NCBI RefSeq assembly: GCF_013294025.1 | Contig: NZ_JABSNL010000001.1 | Location: forward strand, 62,001 to 126,000 | Length of the DNA stretch: 64,000 bases | Reading direction: 5' to 3' | From: Flavobacterium aeripolare | GTDB taxonomy: Bacteria; Bacteroidota; Bacteroidia; Flavobacteriales; Flavobacteriaceae | Shown here: positions 16,695 through 26,941 of the stretch, piece by piece | How the letters are laid out: the number at the start of each line of letters is the position of its first letter | Position numbering within the stretch: position 1 is the stretch's first letter | Notes under the pieces: generated by a model | Databases searched by the model: none | The model's input: only the letters and a program-made list of their open reading frames with translations | Told to the model about the DNA's origin: nothing | Translations under genes and position numbers: made by a program

Positions 16695-19016
16695 ATGATC
16701 GTAGACGACAATCCAATTATATTCGATTCATCAAAAAGCAAATCGGATAAACAGCCTTATGATTACCAAGAAGAGGCTATAGAAGAACTGGAGCGCTATT
16801 TTGTTTTAAAAAACAAGAAAAAAAGTTTGCTGCAAATTCCAACAGGTGGTGGTAAAACCTACACGGCCGTGCGATGGTTGTTTAATAGTTTACTACATCA
16901 AGACTACAAAATTGTATGGATATCGCACCGAATCGATCTCTTAGAACAAGCTAGAAACACGATGATAGAAGAAAGTGGACTACTTAAAGGTCTTTCTCCA
17001 AAAACCGACTGCTATATAATTGGTGGTGGATATGCTGTGGGATCAACCTTGGCGACAGCGAAGGAGTCTGTTATTTTTATTACTTCACAAACCTTAGCAA
17101 GTGCCAATGGGCATAAGGCAATGAAAGCGTTTTGTAAAAAGAACAAGGATAACAAAATCATGTTTGTTATTGATGAAGCGCACCACAGCGTTGCAAGCAC
17201 GATTAAAATATTCATAAATGGCACCATTAACAAATTTGACAATTTTAAGCTCTTAGGGTTAACAGCAACGCCAACTAGAACAGTTGAAAAGGAGAAAGCC
17301 ATATTATCTAATTTATATGATAACCACCTAATTTCTGGTATTGGTATAAATGAACTAATTAAAGCAGGGCATTTGGCTTGGCCAAAACCAGAAAAAATAA
17401 TCACAGCAATAAATCTAGAAGCGACCTACACCATCACCGAAGAAACAAAAGCTTATTTTGCAACTCGACGTGAATTAGATCCAGCTTTTTTAAATGCAAT
17501 TAGTAAAAATAGTACTCGTAACAAACTAATCGTAGACACTTACTTAAAAAACAGAGAACGCTACGGTAAAACTTTGATTTTTGCTATTGACATACTACAC
17601 GCTAGGATGTTGAAAATAGAATTTGAGAAACATGAAAGTGTCAAAGTAGACGTCACTTATTCAGGAATCGAGGGACATGCTGAAATTATTGAAAACTTCA
17701 AAGTTGGAGCATTAGATGCACTAATCAATGTTTCAAAATTAACGGAGGGATTTGATGATCCAAAGATTCAGACCGTGTTTTTAACCAGACCGACACAGAG
17801 TGAAATATTATTTTCTCAAATGATTGGTCGTGGATTAAGAGGTGGAATTAAAGGAACAAAAGAAGCTTATTTAGTGAGTTTTGAAGACCATTGGGAACAA
17901 TTTACAGGTTGGCTTGATACAGAGAAAATCAGCTCACTATTTGCACTTGAAGAAGAGGCTGAAGAAACAGAGGAAATAGGGTTAAAGGAAAAAGTAATTT
18001 TTCAGACAGTTTCCTATGAGGTGATAGATGAATTGTACAAGCAGATAAGTAGTTTAAATAATCCTGAATTGTCTATTCCCACCTTTGAATGTTGGCCAAT
18101 AGGGTGGTATACGCTTCAATTTGAAAGTGATATTGAGAATGCAGAAGTTGCAGTACCAATATCTAGAACAGTCATTGTTTTTAGTCACCAAAAACAGTCT
18201 TGGGATGAATTGTGTATCAGTATCGCTAACCGCTCACCAAATGATCAGGAACGAGATACACTGTACAATAACTATTTCTACGACCTACCTAATCCTGCTG
18301 TAAGTCGAAATATAATGGATTTGTTTATCGATTCCTGCTACAGCACAGGTGAGTTTATATTACCTGAGTTTTACACCTTAGAAAATCGTGAGGAAGCCTC
18401 GGTAGATAAGTTGGCAAACCTTTTATATGAAGAATCACTAGGAGGAAAGGCTAGGCAAGAATACATTGAAAAATGGTATTTAGATTTCCCGTTATTATCT
18501 GATATTTATAATTCAATCGAAAATTTTACTGAGGCGGTGGATTATGCTACACGCAGAATTACGTTTCCTGATCAATACAGAAAGACTATTGCTACAGGAG
18601 ACCAATATCTTAAAGTAGAAAAACTTAAGCTGAATATTCCCGCAACTGACACACAGAAACTTGTAACTGTTTTTGAGGAATTAAAAGCGAACAAAGACCT
18701 ATTTCCAAAAAGATTTGATTATGAGCCTGTCCTAGAATGGACACATCGAGTCATGAAGTCCTATTTTGGTATTGCTTACTTGAACACTGGTAAATTTAGA
18801 ATTAAAATAAACCGTATCCTGAATTCTAGCGAAATAGAGCAAAATGAAGATTTGATTAAATTTATAATGTACCATGAAATGTTGCATTTTTCGGTATCAA
18901 AAAATTACGGTAAGGAATTCAGACATCACGAAAATAAGTATCCAGATGTTGTTAATTTAAACTCCATATTAGATAGACTCGGGTTAAAATATGATATTGA
19001 TAGTAAGTTTATTTAA
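16695..19016 (+). CDS. SF2 helicase fused to a SprT-like zincin domain
   Basis: This 773-residue protein joins a DEAD/DEAH-type motor to a putative metalloprotease. The N-terminal half has YQEEAIEELERYF (Q-like motif), Walker A PTGGGKTY at about 52-59, SHRIDLLEQA, the DEAHH box, GLTATPTR, and the KLTEGFDDPKIQTVFLTRPT and MIGRGLRG motifs V-VI. After a helical middle region, the C-terminal 100 or so residues contain HEMLH at 727-731 (an HExxH zinc site) followed by NYGKEFRHHE (737-746). This is like SprT/Spartan domains, but the usual His before Gly is Tyr738, and His744/745 could act as third ligand. The helicase half resembles those of type I/III restriction and anti-phage systems. It lies between the hsd genes and mcrBC. 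A role at DNA-protein crosslinks or phage replication complexes is inferred only. Confidence 0.8.
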   Translation: MIVDDNPIIFDSSKSKSDKQPYDYQEEAIEELERYFVLKNKKKSLLQIPTGGGKTYTAVRWLFNSLLHQDYKIVWISHRIDLLEQARNTMIEESGLLKGLSPKTDCYIIGGGYAVGSTLATAKESVIFITSQTLASANGHKAMKAFCKKNKDNKIMFVIDEAHHSVASTIKIFINGTINKFDNFKLLGLTATPTRTVEKEKAILSNLYDNHLISGIGINELIKAGHLAWPKPEKIITAINLEATYTITEETKAYFATRRELDPAFLNAISKNSTRNKLIVDTYLKNRERYGKTLIFAIDILHARMLKIEFEKHESVKVDVTYSGIEGHAEIIENFKVGALDALINVSKLTEGFDDPKIQTVFLTRPTQSEILFSQMIGRGLRGGIKGTKEAYLVSFEDHWEQFTGWLDTEKISSLFALEEEAEETEEIGLKEKVIFQTVSYEVIDELYKQISSLNNPELSIPTFECWPIGWYTLQFESDIENAEVAVPISRTVIVFSHQKQSWDELCISIANRSPNDQERDTLYNNYFYDLPNPAVSRNIMDLFIDSCYSTGEFILPEFYTLENREEASVDKLANLLYEESLGGKARQEYIEKWYLDFPLLSDIYNSIENFTEAVDYATRRITFPDQYRKTIATGDQYLKVEKLKLNIPATDTQKLVTVFEELKANKDLFPKRFDYEPVLEWTHRVMKSYFGIAYLNTGKFRIKINRILNSSEIEQNEDLIKFIMYHEMLHFSVSKNYGKEFRHHENKYPDVVNLNSILDRLGLKYDIDSKFI

Positions 19017-19138
19017 TTGCGAGTTGAATTTGGTGAACTGCAAAAATCTGTGCACTTAATATTCTAACGATTTCATACCAATATTAGATCTAAAATTCTC
19101 TTATAAAGACCCTAATAGGGAATAAATAAATAAATAAA

Positions 19139-21382
19139 ATGACTGAAAACGAAAAAGCTATATTACAAGAATGCGTATTGAAAGCCATTCAATTTCTAGA
19201 TAAAAACCCTTGGGAATCTAGATATAATATTAGAAAAGGAGGTTTGTTATACAAAGGAAAATTATACCCTACTAAGCTTATATTAGGAAACATTATAGAT
19301 CAAATAAACAATGATAAGCTTGATGTTCCTACACCGAGATTATCAGGAGGAGAACCTATCTTTAAATATTTAGAAAAATTAGACTTTATCATAGAAAGGA
19401 AAAATGATTTTTCATCAATTATTGCAGCTTACAAAAAACACATTCAAGAAACGCATTTAGAACATGAAATTTATAAGTGGAAGCTGATAAGTGAATTTTC
19501 TGGTAGACCTAATACTGATGCACTTGACTTTTACGAGGAGATTAAGATCGTCAAATATAAAAATTTGGTTTATCAAATGGCTATTCCAGTTTTGCATCAC
19601 TTAGCAAAAGTGAAGCCAGACGAAATGCGCGCGCTTTTCAAAATGCTTTTTGATGAAAAAATAGACCTTTCTAGCCGTTTAAATACTTTCAATACAAAGT
19701 CTTTAGAAATTTATAGAGGTATTGGTGAAACATTAGGTCACCATCAAGATGAAAGAACTATATCTTCGTACTTAACTCTACATAATCCTAAAAAATATAC
19801 ATTTTATAAATCTTCTTTTTATAAAAAGCTATGCAATTTTCTTGATGTAAAAGCAGCCAAAAAGAATGAGAAATACGCCCATTATTTAGAGTTACTGAAT
19901 AAAATAGTTCAGGATTATATTCAAGATGATGAAGAGCTGAAATCATTAGTTAAAAGCTTTGTTCCTGAGCAATACGATGGGGACAATCTTTTATTATTGG
20001 CTCAAGATATATTGTATCAAATGTTCGATCTAAGTAGCGATGATACACTATCTGATAACGAAGAAGTCGAGGTAGGAGATGAAATTATTAAAGAAATAAA
20101 AAGCATGGATTTAAATCAAATACTTTACGGTCCTCCTGGAACAGGGAAAACGTTTAAACTTCAAGATGAGTTTTTCGACAAGTTTACAGTAAAGGAAACT
20201 TCATTAACACGAGAGCAATTTTTAGAAACTAAAGTTGCTGATTTAACGTGGTGGCAAGTTATATCTATTGCTGTTTTAGATATTGGCAAGGCGAAAGTAA
20301 ATGACATATTTAACCATGAGTTTATTCGTTTAAAGGAAAAACTATCATCCTCTAAAACAGTTCGACCTACTATTTGGGGACAATTGCAAAGTCACACTAT
20401 TATGGATTGTAAATATGTCAATGTCAGCAACCGCTCAGAACCTTTATTTTTTAATAAAAATGAAAATTCAGAATGGACAATTGATAAAGAATTGATAATT
20501 CAATATTATCCAGAAGCAATTGAATTGCTAGAGATAAGCAAAAATTATAATCCTAAAAATGACTCGGAGATAAAGAACTTTGAATTTGTGACTTTTCATC
20601 AATCTTTCTCTTATGAAGATTTTATCGAGGGAATTAAACCTAAACTAGAAGATGGAGAGAGCGATTTGAGTTATGAAATTAAAGATGGTGTATTTAAGAA
20701 ACTATGCTTGAGAGCGGAAGCTGACCCAAATAGTAATTTTGCCATTTTTATTGACGAGATAAATAGGGGTAATGTTTCAGCTATTTTTGGGGAATTAATA
20801 ACTCTAATCGAAAGTGATAAGCGACTTGGAGCAGAGAATGAATTGAGAATAAAATTGCCGTATTCTAAAACAGATTTTGGTGTTCCGTCTAATCTATACA
20901 TTATTGGAACAATGAATACAGCCGATAGAAGTGTGGAAGCTTTAGACACGGCACTGAGGCGTCGCTTTTCATTTACTGAAATTATGCCTGAGCCTGAATT
21001 ACTAAATAAAATTTTATTCAGTGGTTTCAATTTACAAGAAGTTTTGGAAGCCATTAATGATAGAATTGAAGTCTTATTAGATCGCGATCACACTATTGGT
21101 CATTCTTATTTTTTGAAATTGAACAGTAATGATACGGGTGAATTACGAGCGGCTTTTCAAAATGCTATTATTCCCTTATTACAAGAATATTTTTATCACG
21201 ATTACGAAAAAATAGCATTGATTTTGGGATCAGGATTTGTAGAAATAAAAGATAACAAGTCAATCAAATTTGCTTCTTTCAATGGGTTAGGAAAACCAGA
21301 AATTGGTAACCAATTTGAATTGTTAAAAGAGATTGGAGACATAGAACAAGCTGTAAAATTACTCTTGAATAAAAATGATTAA
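19139..21382 (+). CDS. mcrB: McrB-like GTPase/AAA+ subunit of a modification-dependent restriction system
   Basis: This 747-residue protein has an N-terminal small domain (1-85) with YPTKLILGN and LSGGEPIFKYLEKLDF, reminiscent of the ScoMcrA-type head domain. A helical region follows (100-300), then a McrB-type AAA+ module: Walker A GPPGTGKT at 331-338, FEFVTFHQSFSYEDFIEG at about 481-498, Walker B IFIDEINRG at 536-544, sensor MNTADRS at 592-598 and ALRRRF at 605-610. McrB proteins are GTP-driven motors that bind modified DNA and activate McrC. It overlaps mcrC by 8 bp. The N-terminal reader domain probably sets target specificity; which modification is recognised cannot be told. Confidence 0.92.
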   Translation: MTENEKAILQECVLKAIQFLDKNPWESRYNIRKGGLLYKGKLYPTKLILGNIIDQINNDKLDVPTPRLSGGEPIFKYLEKLDFIIERKNDFSSIIAAYKKHIQETHLEHEIYKWKLISEFSGRPNTDALDFYEEIKIVKYKNLVYQMAIPVLHHLAKVKPDEMRALFKMLFDEKIDLSSRLNTFNTKSLEIYRGIGETLGHHQDERTISSYLTLHNPKKYTFYKSSFYKKLCNFLDVKAAKKNEKYAHYLELLNKIVQDYIQDDEELKSLVKSFVPEQYDGDNLLLLAQDILYQMFDLSSDDTLSDNEEVEVGDEIIKEIKSMDLNQILYGPPGTGKTFKLQDEFFDKFTVKETSLTREQFLETKVADLTWWQVISIAVLDIGKAKVNDIFNHEFIRLKEKLSSSKTVRPTIWGQLQSHTIMDCKYVNVSNRSEPLFFNKNENSEWTIDKELIIQYYPEAIELLEISKNYNPKNDSEIKNFEFVTFHQSFSYEDFIEGIKPKLEDGESDLSYEIKDGVFKKLCLRAEADPNSNFAIFIDEINRGNVSAIFGELITLIESDKRLGAENELRIKLPYSKTDFGVPSNLYIIGTMNTADRSVEALDTALRRRFSFTEIMPEPELLNKILFSGFNLQEVLEAINDRIEVLLDRDHTIGHSYFLKLNSNDTGELRAAFQNAIIPLLQEYFYHDYEKIALILGSGFVEIKDNKSIKFASFNGLGKPEIGNQFELLKEIGDIEQAVKLLLNKND

Positions 21383-22619
21383 AAGCAATAGTACAATCCA
21401 AGTATTCGAACATGATTCGCTGCATTATGGCAGAGATGGTGAAAACGTGTCTTTTAAGGAAAATCATTTTAACGCCTTAGTAAAACTTAACGAGTTACAC
21501 GATAATAGATATTTTACTGTCATACATAAAGGTTTGAAATTCAAGCATTATGTAGGTGTAATTCAAGTAGATGGTTTAACTATTGAAATTCTACCTAAAA
21601 TTGATAATAACAATGAAGATGTAAACGTTTGGCAAAGTGCGTTGATAGAAATGTTGCGTGTAACCAAGAAGCTTAAGGTACAAAAAGTTGGGGAAGCCAA
21701 CATTCATAAACAAAATATTCATTTACTTGATATTTACTTTGAATGGTTTTTAAATGAGGTGCAGTCACTACTTCGTCAAGGATTAATTAAGCAATATTAT
21801 AGGGAAACTAGTAACGTAAAAGCTTTAAAAGGCAAGTTAGAATTTGCAGGACATATCAGTAAAAATCTTGTTCACAAGGAGCGATTTTACACTACGCATC
21901 AAGTGTATGAAAAAGACCATTTAGTTCATCAAGTTTTGGCCCAAGCCTTACATATTATACAGCAATGTTCGAAAGGGAATTATTTATACAACAAATGCAA
22001 AAAAGTTCAGTTGGATTTTCCAGAAGTAAAAGTAATTAAAGCCAATGCGGCTACATTTACAAAAATACCTAAATCGAGGAAAACAGCTCCTTATGAAACC
22101 GCTTTGGCAATTGCAAGATTGATTATTTTGAATTACGCACCAAGTGTTTCAAGTGGTTCAGAGCGCATGTTAGCATTGTTATTTGACATGAACTCCCTAT
22201 GGGAAGAATATGTGCTTGTACGTTTGCAAATGGCAGCAGAAAACGTAAATATTTACGGTCAGCAGTCAAAAGTACTTTGGAACGGAATAACAATTCGCCC
22301 CGATATAGTAATAGAGAATCGTTCAGGAATGTTTATTATTGATACCAAGTGGAAAAATATAGAGCATAGTAAACCATCGACCAATGATTTACGCCAAATG
22401 TATGTCTATAATGAATATTGGGGTGCTGATAAGGCGATGTTGTTGTATCCATCGAATACAACTTCATTTAGTGAGGAGGAATTTATTAGTTTTAATCCAC
22501 TAAATGATGGACAAGAACATCATAAATGTGCTTTAGGGAAAATATCGATTTTTAAAAGTGAGGATGATCAGCTAATTCTAGATGACAAAATAGGAGAAAA
22601 GATATTGGACTGGTTTTAA
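21375..22619 (+). CDS. mcrC: McrC-like nuclease subunit
   Basis: The 414-residue nuclease partner of McrB. The C-terminal PD-(D/E)xK domain shows Asp310 in TIRPDIVI and Asp323-x-Lys325 in FIIDTKWK, so the catalytic site looks intact. The N-terminal part (YVGVIQVDGLTIEILPKI, about 59-76, then QSALIEMLRVTKKL) is the domain that contacts the McrB ring and stimulates its GTPase. The gene begins within the 3' end of mcrB, implying coupled translation and stoichiometric production. Together they should cut DNA carrying modified bases. Confidence 0.93.
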   Translation: MIKSNSTIQVFEHDSLHYGRDGENVSFKENHFNALVKLNELHDNRYFTVIHKGLKFKHYVGVIQVDGLTIEILPKIDNNNEDVNVWQSALIEMLRVTKKLKVQKVGEANIHKQNIHLLDIYFEWFLNEVQSLLRQGLIKQYYRETSNVKALKGKLEFAGHISKNLVHKERFYTTHQVYEKDHLVHQVLAQALHIIQQCSKGNYLYNKCKKVQLDFPEVKVIKANAATFTKIPKSRKTAPYETALAIARLIILNYAPSVSSGSERMLALLFDMNSLWEEYVLVRLQMAAENVNIYGQQSKVLWNGITIRPDIVIENRSGMFIIDTKWKNIEHSKPSTNDLRQMYVYNEYWGADKAMLLYPSNTTSFSEEEFISFNPLNDGQEHHKCALGKISIFKSEDDQLILDDKIGEKILDWF

Positions 22620-22722
22620 GTATTCTTTGCAACAGTAATATCTTATAGAAATAATGATTACTTAGTTTATGAATAAATTAGATTATAATTAGCTAGTATA
22701 GTAACCAATAAAAATAAAAGAA

Positions 22723-23616
22723 TTGAAGAAACTTTTAGAAAGTGACTTAGAGGAAAAGTACATCCAATATATTTTAGGGAATAATTTAATTAGTGAAGAG
22801 CTAAAAACTTATTTTATTAAATTATTGACTGTTCAAGATTTATCAATACGACTTCAGCTTTGGAATGACTTAAAAATAAAATTAGCTGATTTTAAACAGA
22901 TAAAACAGTTAGCTAATCCCTATTACATAGGATTTGGTAATCCTGATTCGGATATTCTATTTATAGGGAAAGAAAAAGCATTTAACATCATGCAGAGCCC
23001 CGAGTTATTACTACATGAAAGTATTAACAATATACTTCAGTGGAAAGTAATAACCAAAAATGAAAGTAAATCAACGGAGAACTTACTGCATGTTGAAAAG
23101 AATAATAATGAATTAATTTTTAATCCAAAAGTACCACAGCTTTACCATAGTGGGAAGATTAAAGGAAGGACTACTTGGGGCATGTACAGAGAAATTGTTA
23201 GCCAAATTAAACTAGTACAAGAGGATATTGTCGGTAAGGATTCTGATCATAATTTCTTTAATGATTGCTTTATGACCGAATTGAATTTTAAACCATCAAA
23301 TTATAGTGAAGGCCACGGGTTAAATAATAATAGAAGAGCGTTTTTAAAGAATCCCTTTTTTAAAAGTTTTAGATATGTAATTGTAGGTGCAAATGCGATC
23401 ATTGGTGAAGAAGCACTTATTGAAATATTTGATTGTGATGCTACTTTTACTAAAATAAACCTTGAAGAAAATAGGATGGGTAAAAAAAGTAAGTCGATAT
23501 CAATACTTACTTCAAATACTCAAAAAATTATCCTTTGTAATCAACTTAGTGGCGCTGCAGGATGGACAACCGAAGCAATCAAAGATTTAGTTAAAAACAT
23601 AACTGAAGATAATTAG
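22723..23616 (+). CDS. Unknown protein at the end of the defence island, TTG start
   Basis: Protein of 297 residues with no family that I can name. The only in-frame start before the conserved core is TTG at 22723; the first internal ATG codons fall far inside. Notable segments are YYIGFGNPDSDILFIGKEK (about 67-85), GRTTWGMYREIV (about 148-159), FFNDCFMTELNFKP, RYVIVGANA (about 221-229) and the end IILCNQLSGAAGWTTEAIKDL. The first and last resemble the strand-loop patterns of the uracil-DNA-glycosylase fold (ILFVGE... and a C-terminal His/Ser loop), a weak resemblance only. It follows mcrC by 103 bp in the same direction, so it may be the last gene of the island. Confidence 0.6.
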   Translation: MKKLLESDLEEKYIQYILGNNLISEELKTYFIKLLTVQDLSIRLQLWNDLKIKLADFKQIKQLANPYYIGFGNPDSDILFIGKEKAFNIMQSPELLLHESINNILQWKVITKNESKSTENLLHVEKNNNELIFNPKVPQLYHSGKIKGRTTWGMYREIVSQIKLVQEDIVGKDSDHNFFNDCFMTELNFKPSNYSEGHGLNNNRRAFLKNPFFKSFRYVIVGANAIIGEEALIEIFDCDATFTKINLEENRMGKKSKSISILTSNTQKIILCNQLSGAAGWTTEAIKDLVKNITEDN

Positions 23617-23674
23617 ACACGTTAAGCAAAAATAATCTTCAAGAGAGGTATTTAAATCGCTCCAACTTCTAATC

Positions 23675-24670
23675 TTAATTGCCTTGTAATCGCTTGAAAA
23701 TCTTCTTTAAAAGTCGTTTACCGTCTCTATTTTCTTTTGTTTCTTCAATTGCTCTAAGTCCTAAACTTGTATCAACAAATTTATAGCTAAATGCAAATTG
23801 AGGTTCCTTTATGCTATCATTTAAAAGTCCGAAACGTAAATCGTTGAAGTACAAAACATCATTTTTTTTGGTAATTAAATACCAACCTTCACTGATAGTT
23901 TTTAATTTTTCGAAGTCAGGATTGCCTTTTAAACGGTTTTCTAAATCGTTGTTTTTAGTATAACGAGTAAATGAAATAGGTTGGCTATCTAGAAGCGAGT
24001 AGTCACTCAATAAATATTGGCTATCAGTAGCTACATTTGCATTCCATAGTATAATATTGAAGGCCGTAGGTTTTACAATTATTTGTGAGTAAGTAATATC
24101 TTGTGATTGTAGTGCTTTTTCAAATTTATTTAGCGTGTAAAGTTTAACAGCAGCCGTCAACAGCAAATAACTGCTACTAATTACTAAGCCTCTTCGCACA
24201 TACTTTCTGCGTAACAATACGTTCTTTGCCTTCCATATAAAAATTAAGGAAAGTAGTAAAGGAATAGTATATAATGGATCAATGACAAATATTGTTTTTA
24301 AGGCAAAACGATTTTCTAATGGCCATAATATTTGTGTTCCCCAAGAGGTAAACATGTCGAGTAAGACATGCGTGAATAAACACCAAAAAACCATTATTGT
24401 GGCCTTGATAACGGTGATTTTATAATGTTCATTTTTTGAAATTAGCCAACCTAAAAAAGGCGAAAGAAACAAGAATAAAAATAAGGAATGGCTTATTCCT
24501 CGATGTATCATTACACCATCAACTGGATTTAATAACATACCAATTATTACATCTAGATCTGGGATTGTACCTAATATAGCTCCGTATAAAAAAGTTCTGT
24601 TTTTAAGTTCTGTAGCAGCACATATTTCTGCAACAGCTATACCAAGAACGATTTGTGTTAAAGAATCCAT
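23675..24670 (-). CDS. YdjM-type membrane-bound metal-dependent hydrolase-like protein
   Basis: This 331-residue protein starts MDSLTQIVLGIAVAEICAA and has the PDLDVI motif at about 37-42 and HRGISHS at about 56-62, the Asp/His signature of the PF04307 (YdjM) family. Membrane segments lie at about 65-77, 87-105 and 134-148, with another after position 160 (GLVISSSYLLLTAAVKLY). The C-terminal 140 residues are probably extracytoplasmic. E. coli YdjM is LexA-controlled and of unknown reaction, so the hydrolase activity is only assumed. The gene points back at the defence island and converges with it, with no strong terminator between. Confidence 0.85.
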   Translation of the reverse strand: MDSLTQIVLGIAVAEICAATELKNRTFLYGAILGTIPDLDVIIGMLLNPVDGVMIHRGISHSLFLFLFLSPFLGWLISKNEHYKITVIKATIMVFWCLFTHVLLDMFTSWGTQILWPLENRFALKTIFVIDPLYTIPLLLSLIFIWKAKNVLLRRKYVRRGLVISSSYLLLTAAVKLYTLNKFEKALQSQDITYSQIIVKPTAFNIILWNANVATDSQYLLSDYSLLDSQPISFTRYTKNNDLENRLKGNPDFEKLKTISEGWYLITKKNDVLYFNDLRFGLLNDSIKEPQFAFSYKFVDTSLGLRAIEETKENRDGKRLLKKIFKRLQGN

Positions 24671-24886
24671 TGATGTTATTAATTATTATATAAAATAAGA
24701 AATGAAAATTCTATTTTAAAAAGATGTGAATAGCATGTGGTCATGGTAAAAAACTACTTTAAGAATCTTAATACTTATCAAAAACATATTCATTAGGTCG
24801 TTCAATCCATTTTATAGAAGTATGAAATTGAGAATAGTTTACTTGAAACACTTATTATAAGAATTTCTCAACTTACCGATAAACAG
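24671..24886. other. Short non-coding spacer
   Basis: No ORF, hairpin or RNA gene can be supported in these 216 bases between two leftward genes. Confidence 0.5.
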
Positions 24887-25550
<664 letters not shown>

Positions 25551-25874
25551 TTAGATTTTTGACCTCTTTACAATATCATTTTCAATCTCTAAATAAGTTT
25601 TTACTCGACCAGACTTAATCCATTTCATTAACTCATGCCTGTAAAAATAAATGCGTTTACCTTGCTTATTGAATGGGATTTCTCTTTTGCACACTTTACT
25701 ATAGATTGTTGATACCGATAGATTTAAAAGTTTTGATGCTTCTTTAATGTTTAGAAGTTCCTCCTTATTTTCTTCTACAGTAGAAATTGTTGCAATTAGT
25801 TTTTCTAAATAATCTAATTTATCATGAATCTTGTTCATCATTATAGGTATTTGGTCAAAAGTGAATGGCTTCAT
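25551..25874 (-). CDS. Excisionase-type helix-turn-helix protein (HTH_17)
   Basis: The 107-residue protein has a MerR/excisionase-like winged helix at about 45-92: LLNIKEASKLLNLSVSTIYS followed by IPFNKQGKRIYFYRHELMKWI. The first 40 residues look like a coiled coil (DKLDYLEKLIATISTVEENKEE). Proteins of this kind are typically encoded in Bacteroidota integrative and conjugative elements, where they direct excision or control gene expression. No integrase, relaxase or transfer gene is visible nearby, so this is either a remnant or a stand-alone regulator. Confidence 0.82.
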   Translation of the reverse strand: MKPFTFDQIPIMMNKIHDKLDYLEKLIATISTVEENKEELLNIKEASKLLNLSVSTIYSKVCKREIPFNKQGKRIYFYRHELMKWIKSGRVKTYLEIENDIVKRSKI

Positions 25875-26941
25875 GGCGATCTATAGTTTAAAATTTCTAG
25901 TAAAATTATTCAGTTCGACCATTAGAAATAAAAGATGTCCTCTAAAGCGAGAATTTGGCGTTTGATTTCTAACTTTTACTAATTATAAGGCAACAGAGAG
26001 TAATTATTCATTTCGAATAATGTGAATTTGCCCCTTTCAGTTTAATAATGCAGTCCGAACAAATTTTGATTTTTTAGTAGAGGATTTGGAGCACTTACGG
26101 TATAAATATTTAGGATTAAATATCTTTATTATTTATGCTGGAAACTCCAGGGCTATTGATCACCAAGTTCCAAATAAAAAAGATGATTTAATCTTATTTA
26201 GCATTGTATTTTATATGTCTACAAAACTTTATCAATTACATTCCTAATTTTAGCATAGCTGTTTTTTATAAATATAGCTAACTTTTTTTACGGAAATAGC
26301 ATCTACATCAATATATTTCTTGCTCTTATATTGCAGGTTTAAAATAGATTGCTAATTGTAGTGTGAATAATAATGTTACGCTGAAAAAAAGGATTATAGA
26401 CTTATATATTTTATATATAAAGAAAAACTATCTTTTGTGATTTTACCGAGGATATGGGAATCGTTATAGGATGTTGAAGCAAGTAGATGAGGTTACACGA
26501 GAAGCCTATACGACTATTGATTTTTCAATATATGATAGATTTCAAGCATGTTTTGGAAAATATGTATTTATAATACGTAGAATTTTTGAAAAAGAATTTA
26601 AGGAATTGTCAAAAAAACTGAAAAAAGGGTAGGACTCGAATCTAATCGGATGCATACTTATCGGTGCTGCCTGTATCAAAATTTATAACTATATTTGCCA
26701 CGATTGTGCCACAAAACTTGATGAATAAATTACCCTTTAATCAACTGACTTATTTTGTTTTAATGAACGTAATAATTCTTTTTAATTAATTGCAATTATA
26801 GTTAATAAGTAAAATGTAGAATTAACATCATTTTAAATCATAACGTTGATCTCAAAGTACAATCATAATCCCAATCTCAATTTAAAATTAGTCATTGTTT
26901 TAGCTTCACTTTGTCAATATAATAGGTTTAATTAATAGTGA
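25875..26941. other. 1-kb gene-poor stretch, possible mobile-element scar
   Basis: No ORF above 60 codons is present. On the minus strand, 26632-26655 reads like the 3' part of a tRNA: GATTCGAGTCCTAC has the TTCGAGTCC core of a T-arm, but stem pairing is incomplete (three of five pairs) and no acceptor stem or anticodon can be drawn, so it is not called as a tRNA. A 53-codon ORF lies at 26471-26632. The region lies between the excisionase-like gene and the xylose regulator and may include an attachment-site relic. Confidence 0.4.
26471..26632 (+). pseudogene. Small ORF or gene fragment, 53 codons
   Basis: The ORF starts MLKQVDEVTREAYTTIDFS and ends in a lysine-rich helix (KELSKKLKKG). The frame remains open upstream to a stop at 26438-26440, giving YRGYGNRYR before the ATG, so it may be the tail of a decayed gene. 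I recognise no family and see no ribosome-binding or promoter signal. Confidence 0.25.

Noticed and set aside
26632..26655. Possible tRNA gene on the minus strand (TTCGAGTCC T-loop-like core)
   Set aside because: T-stem pairing is incomplete and no acceptor, D or anticodon arm can be found upstream, so at most it is a fragment.
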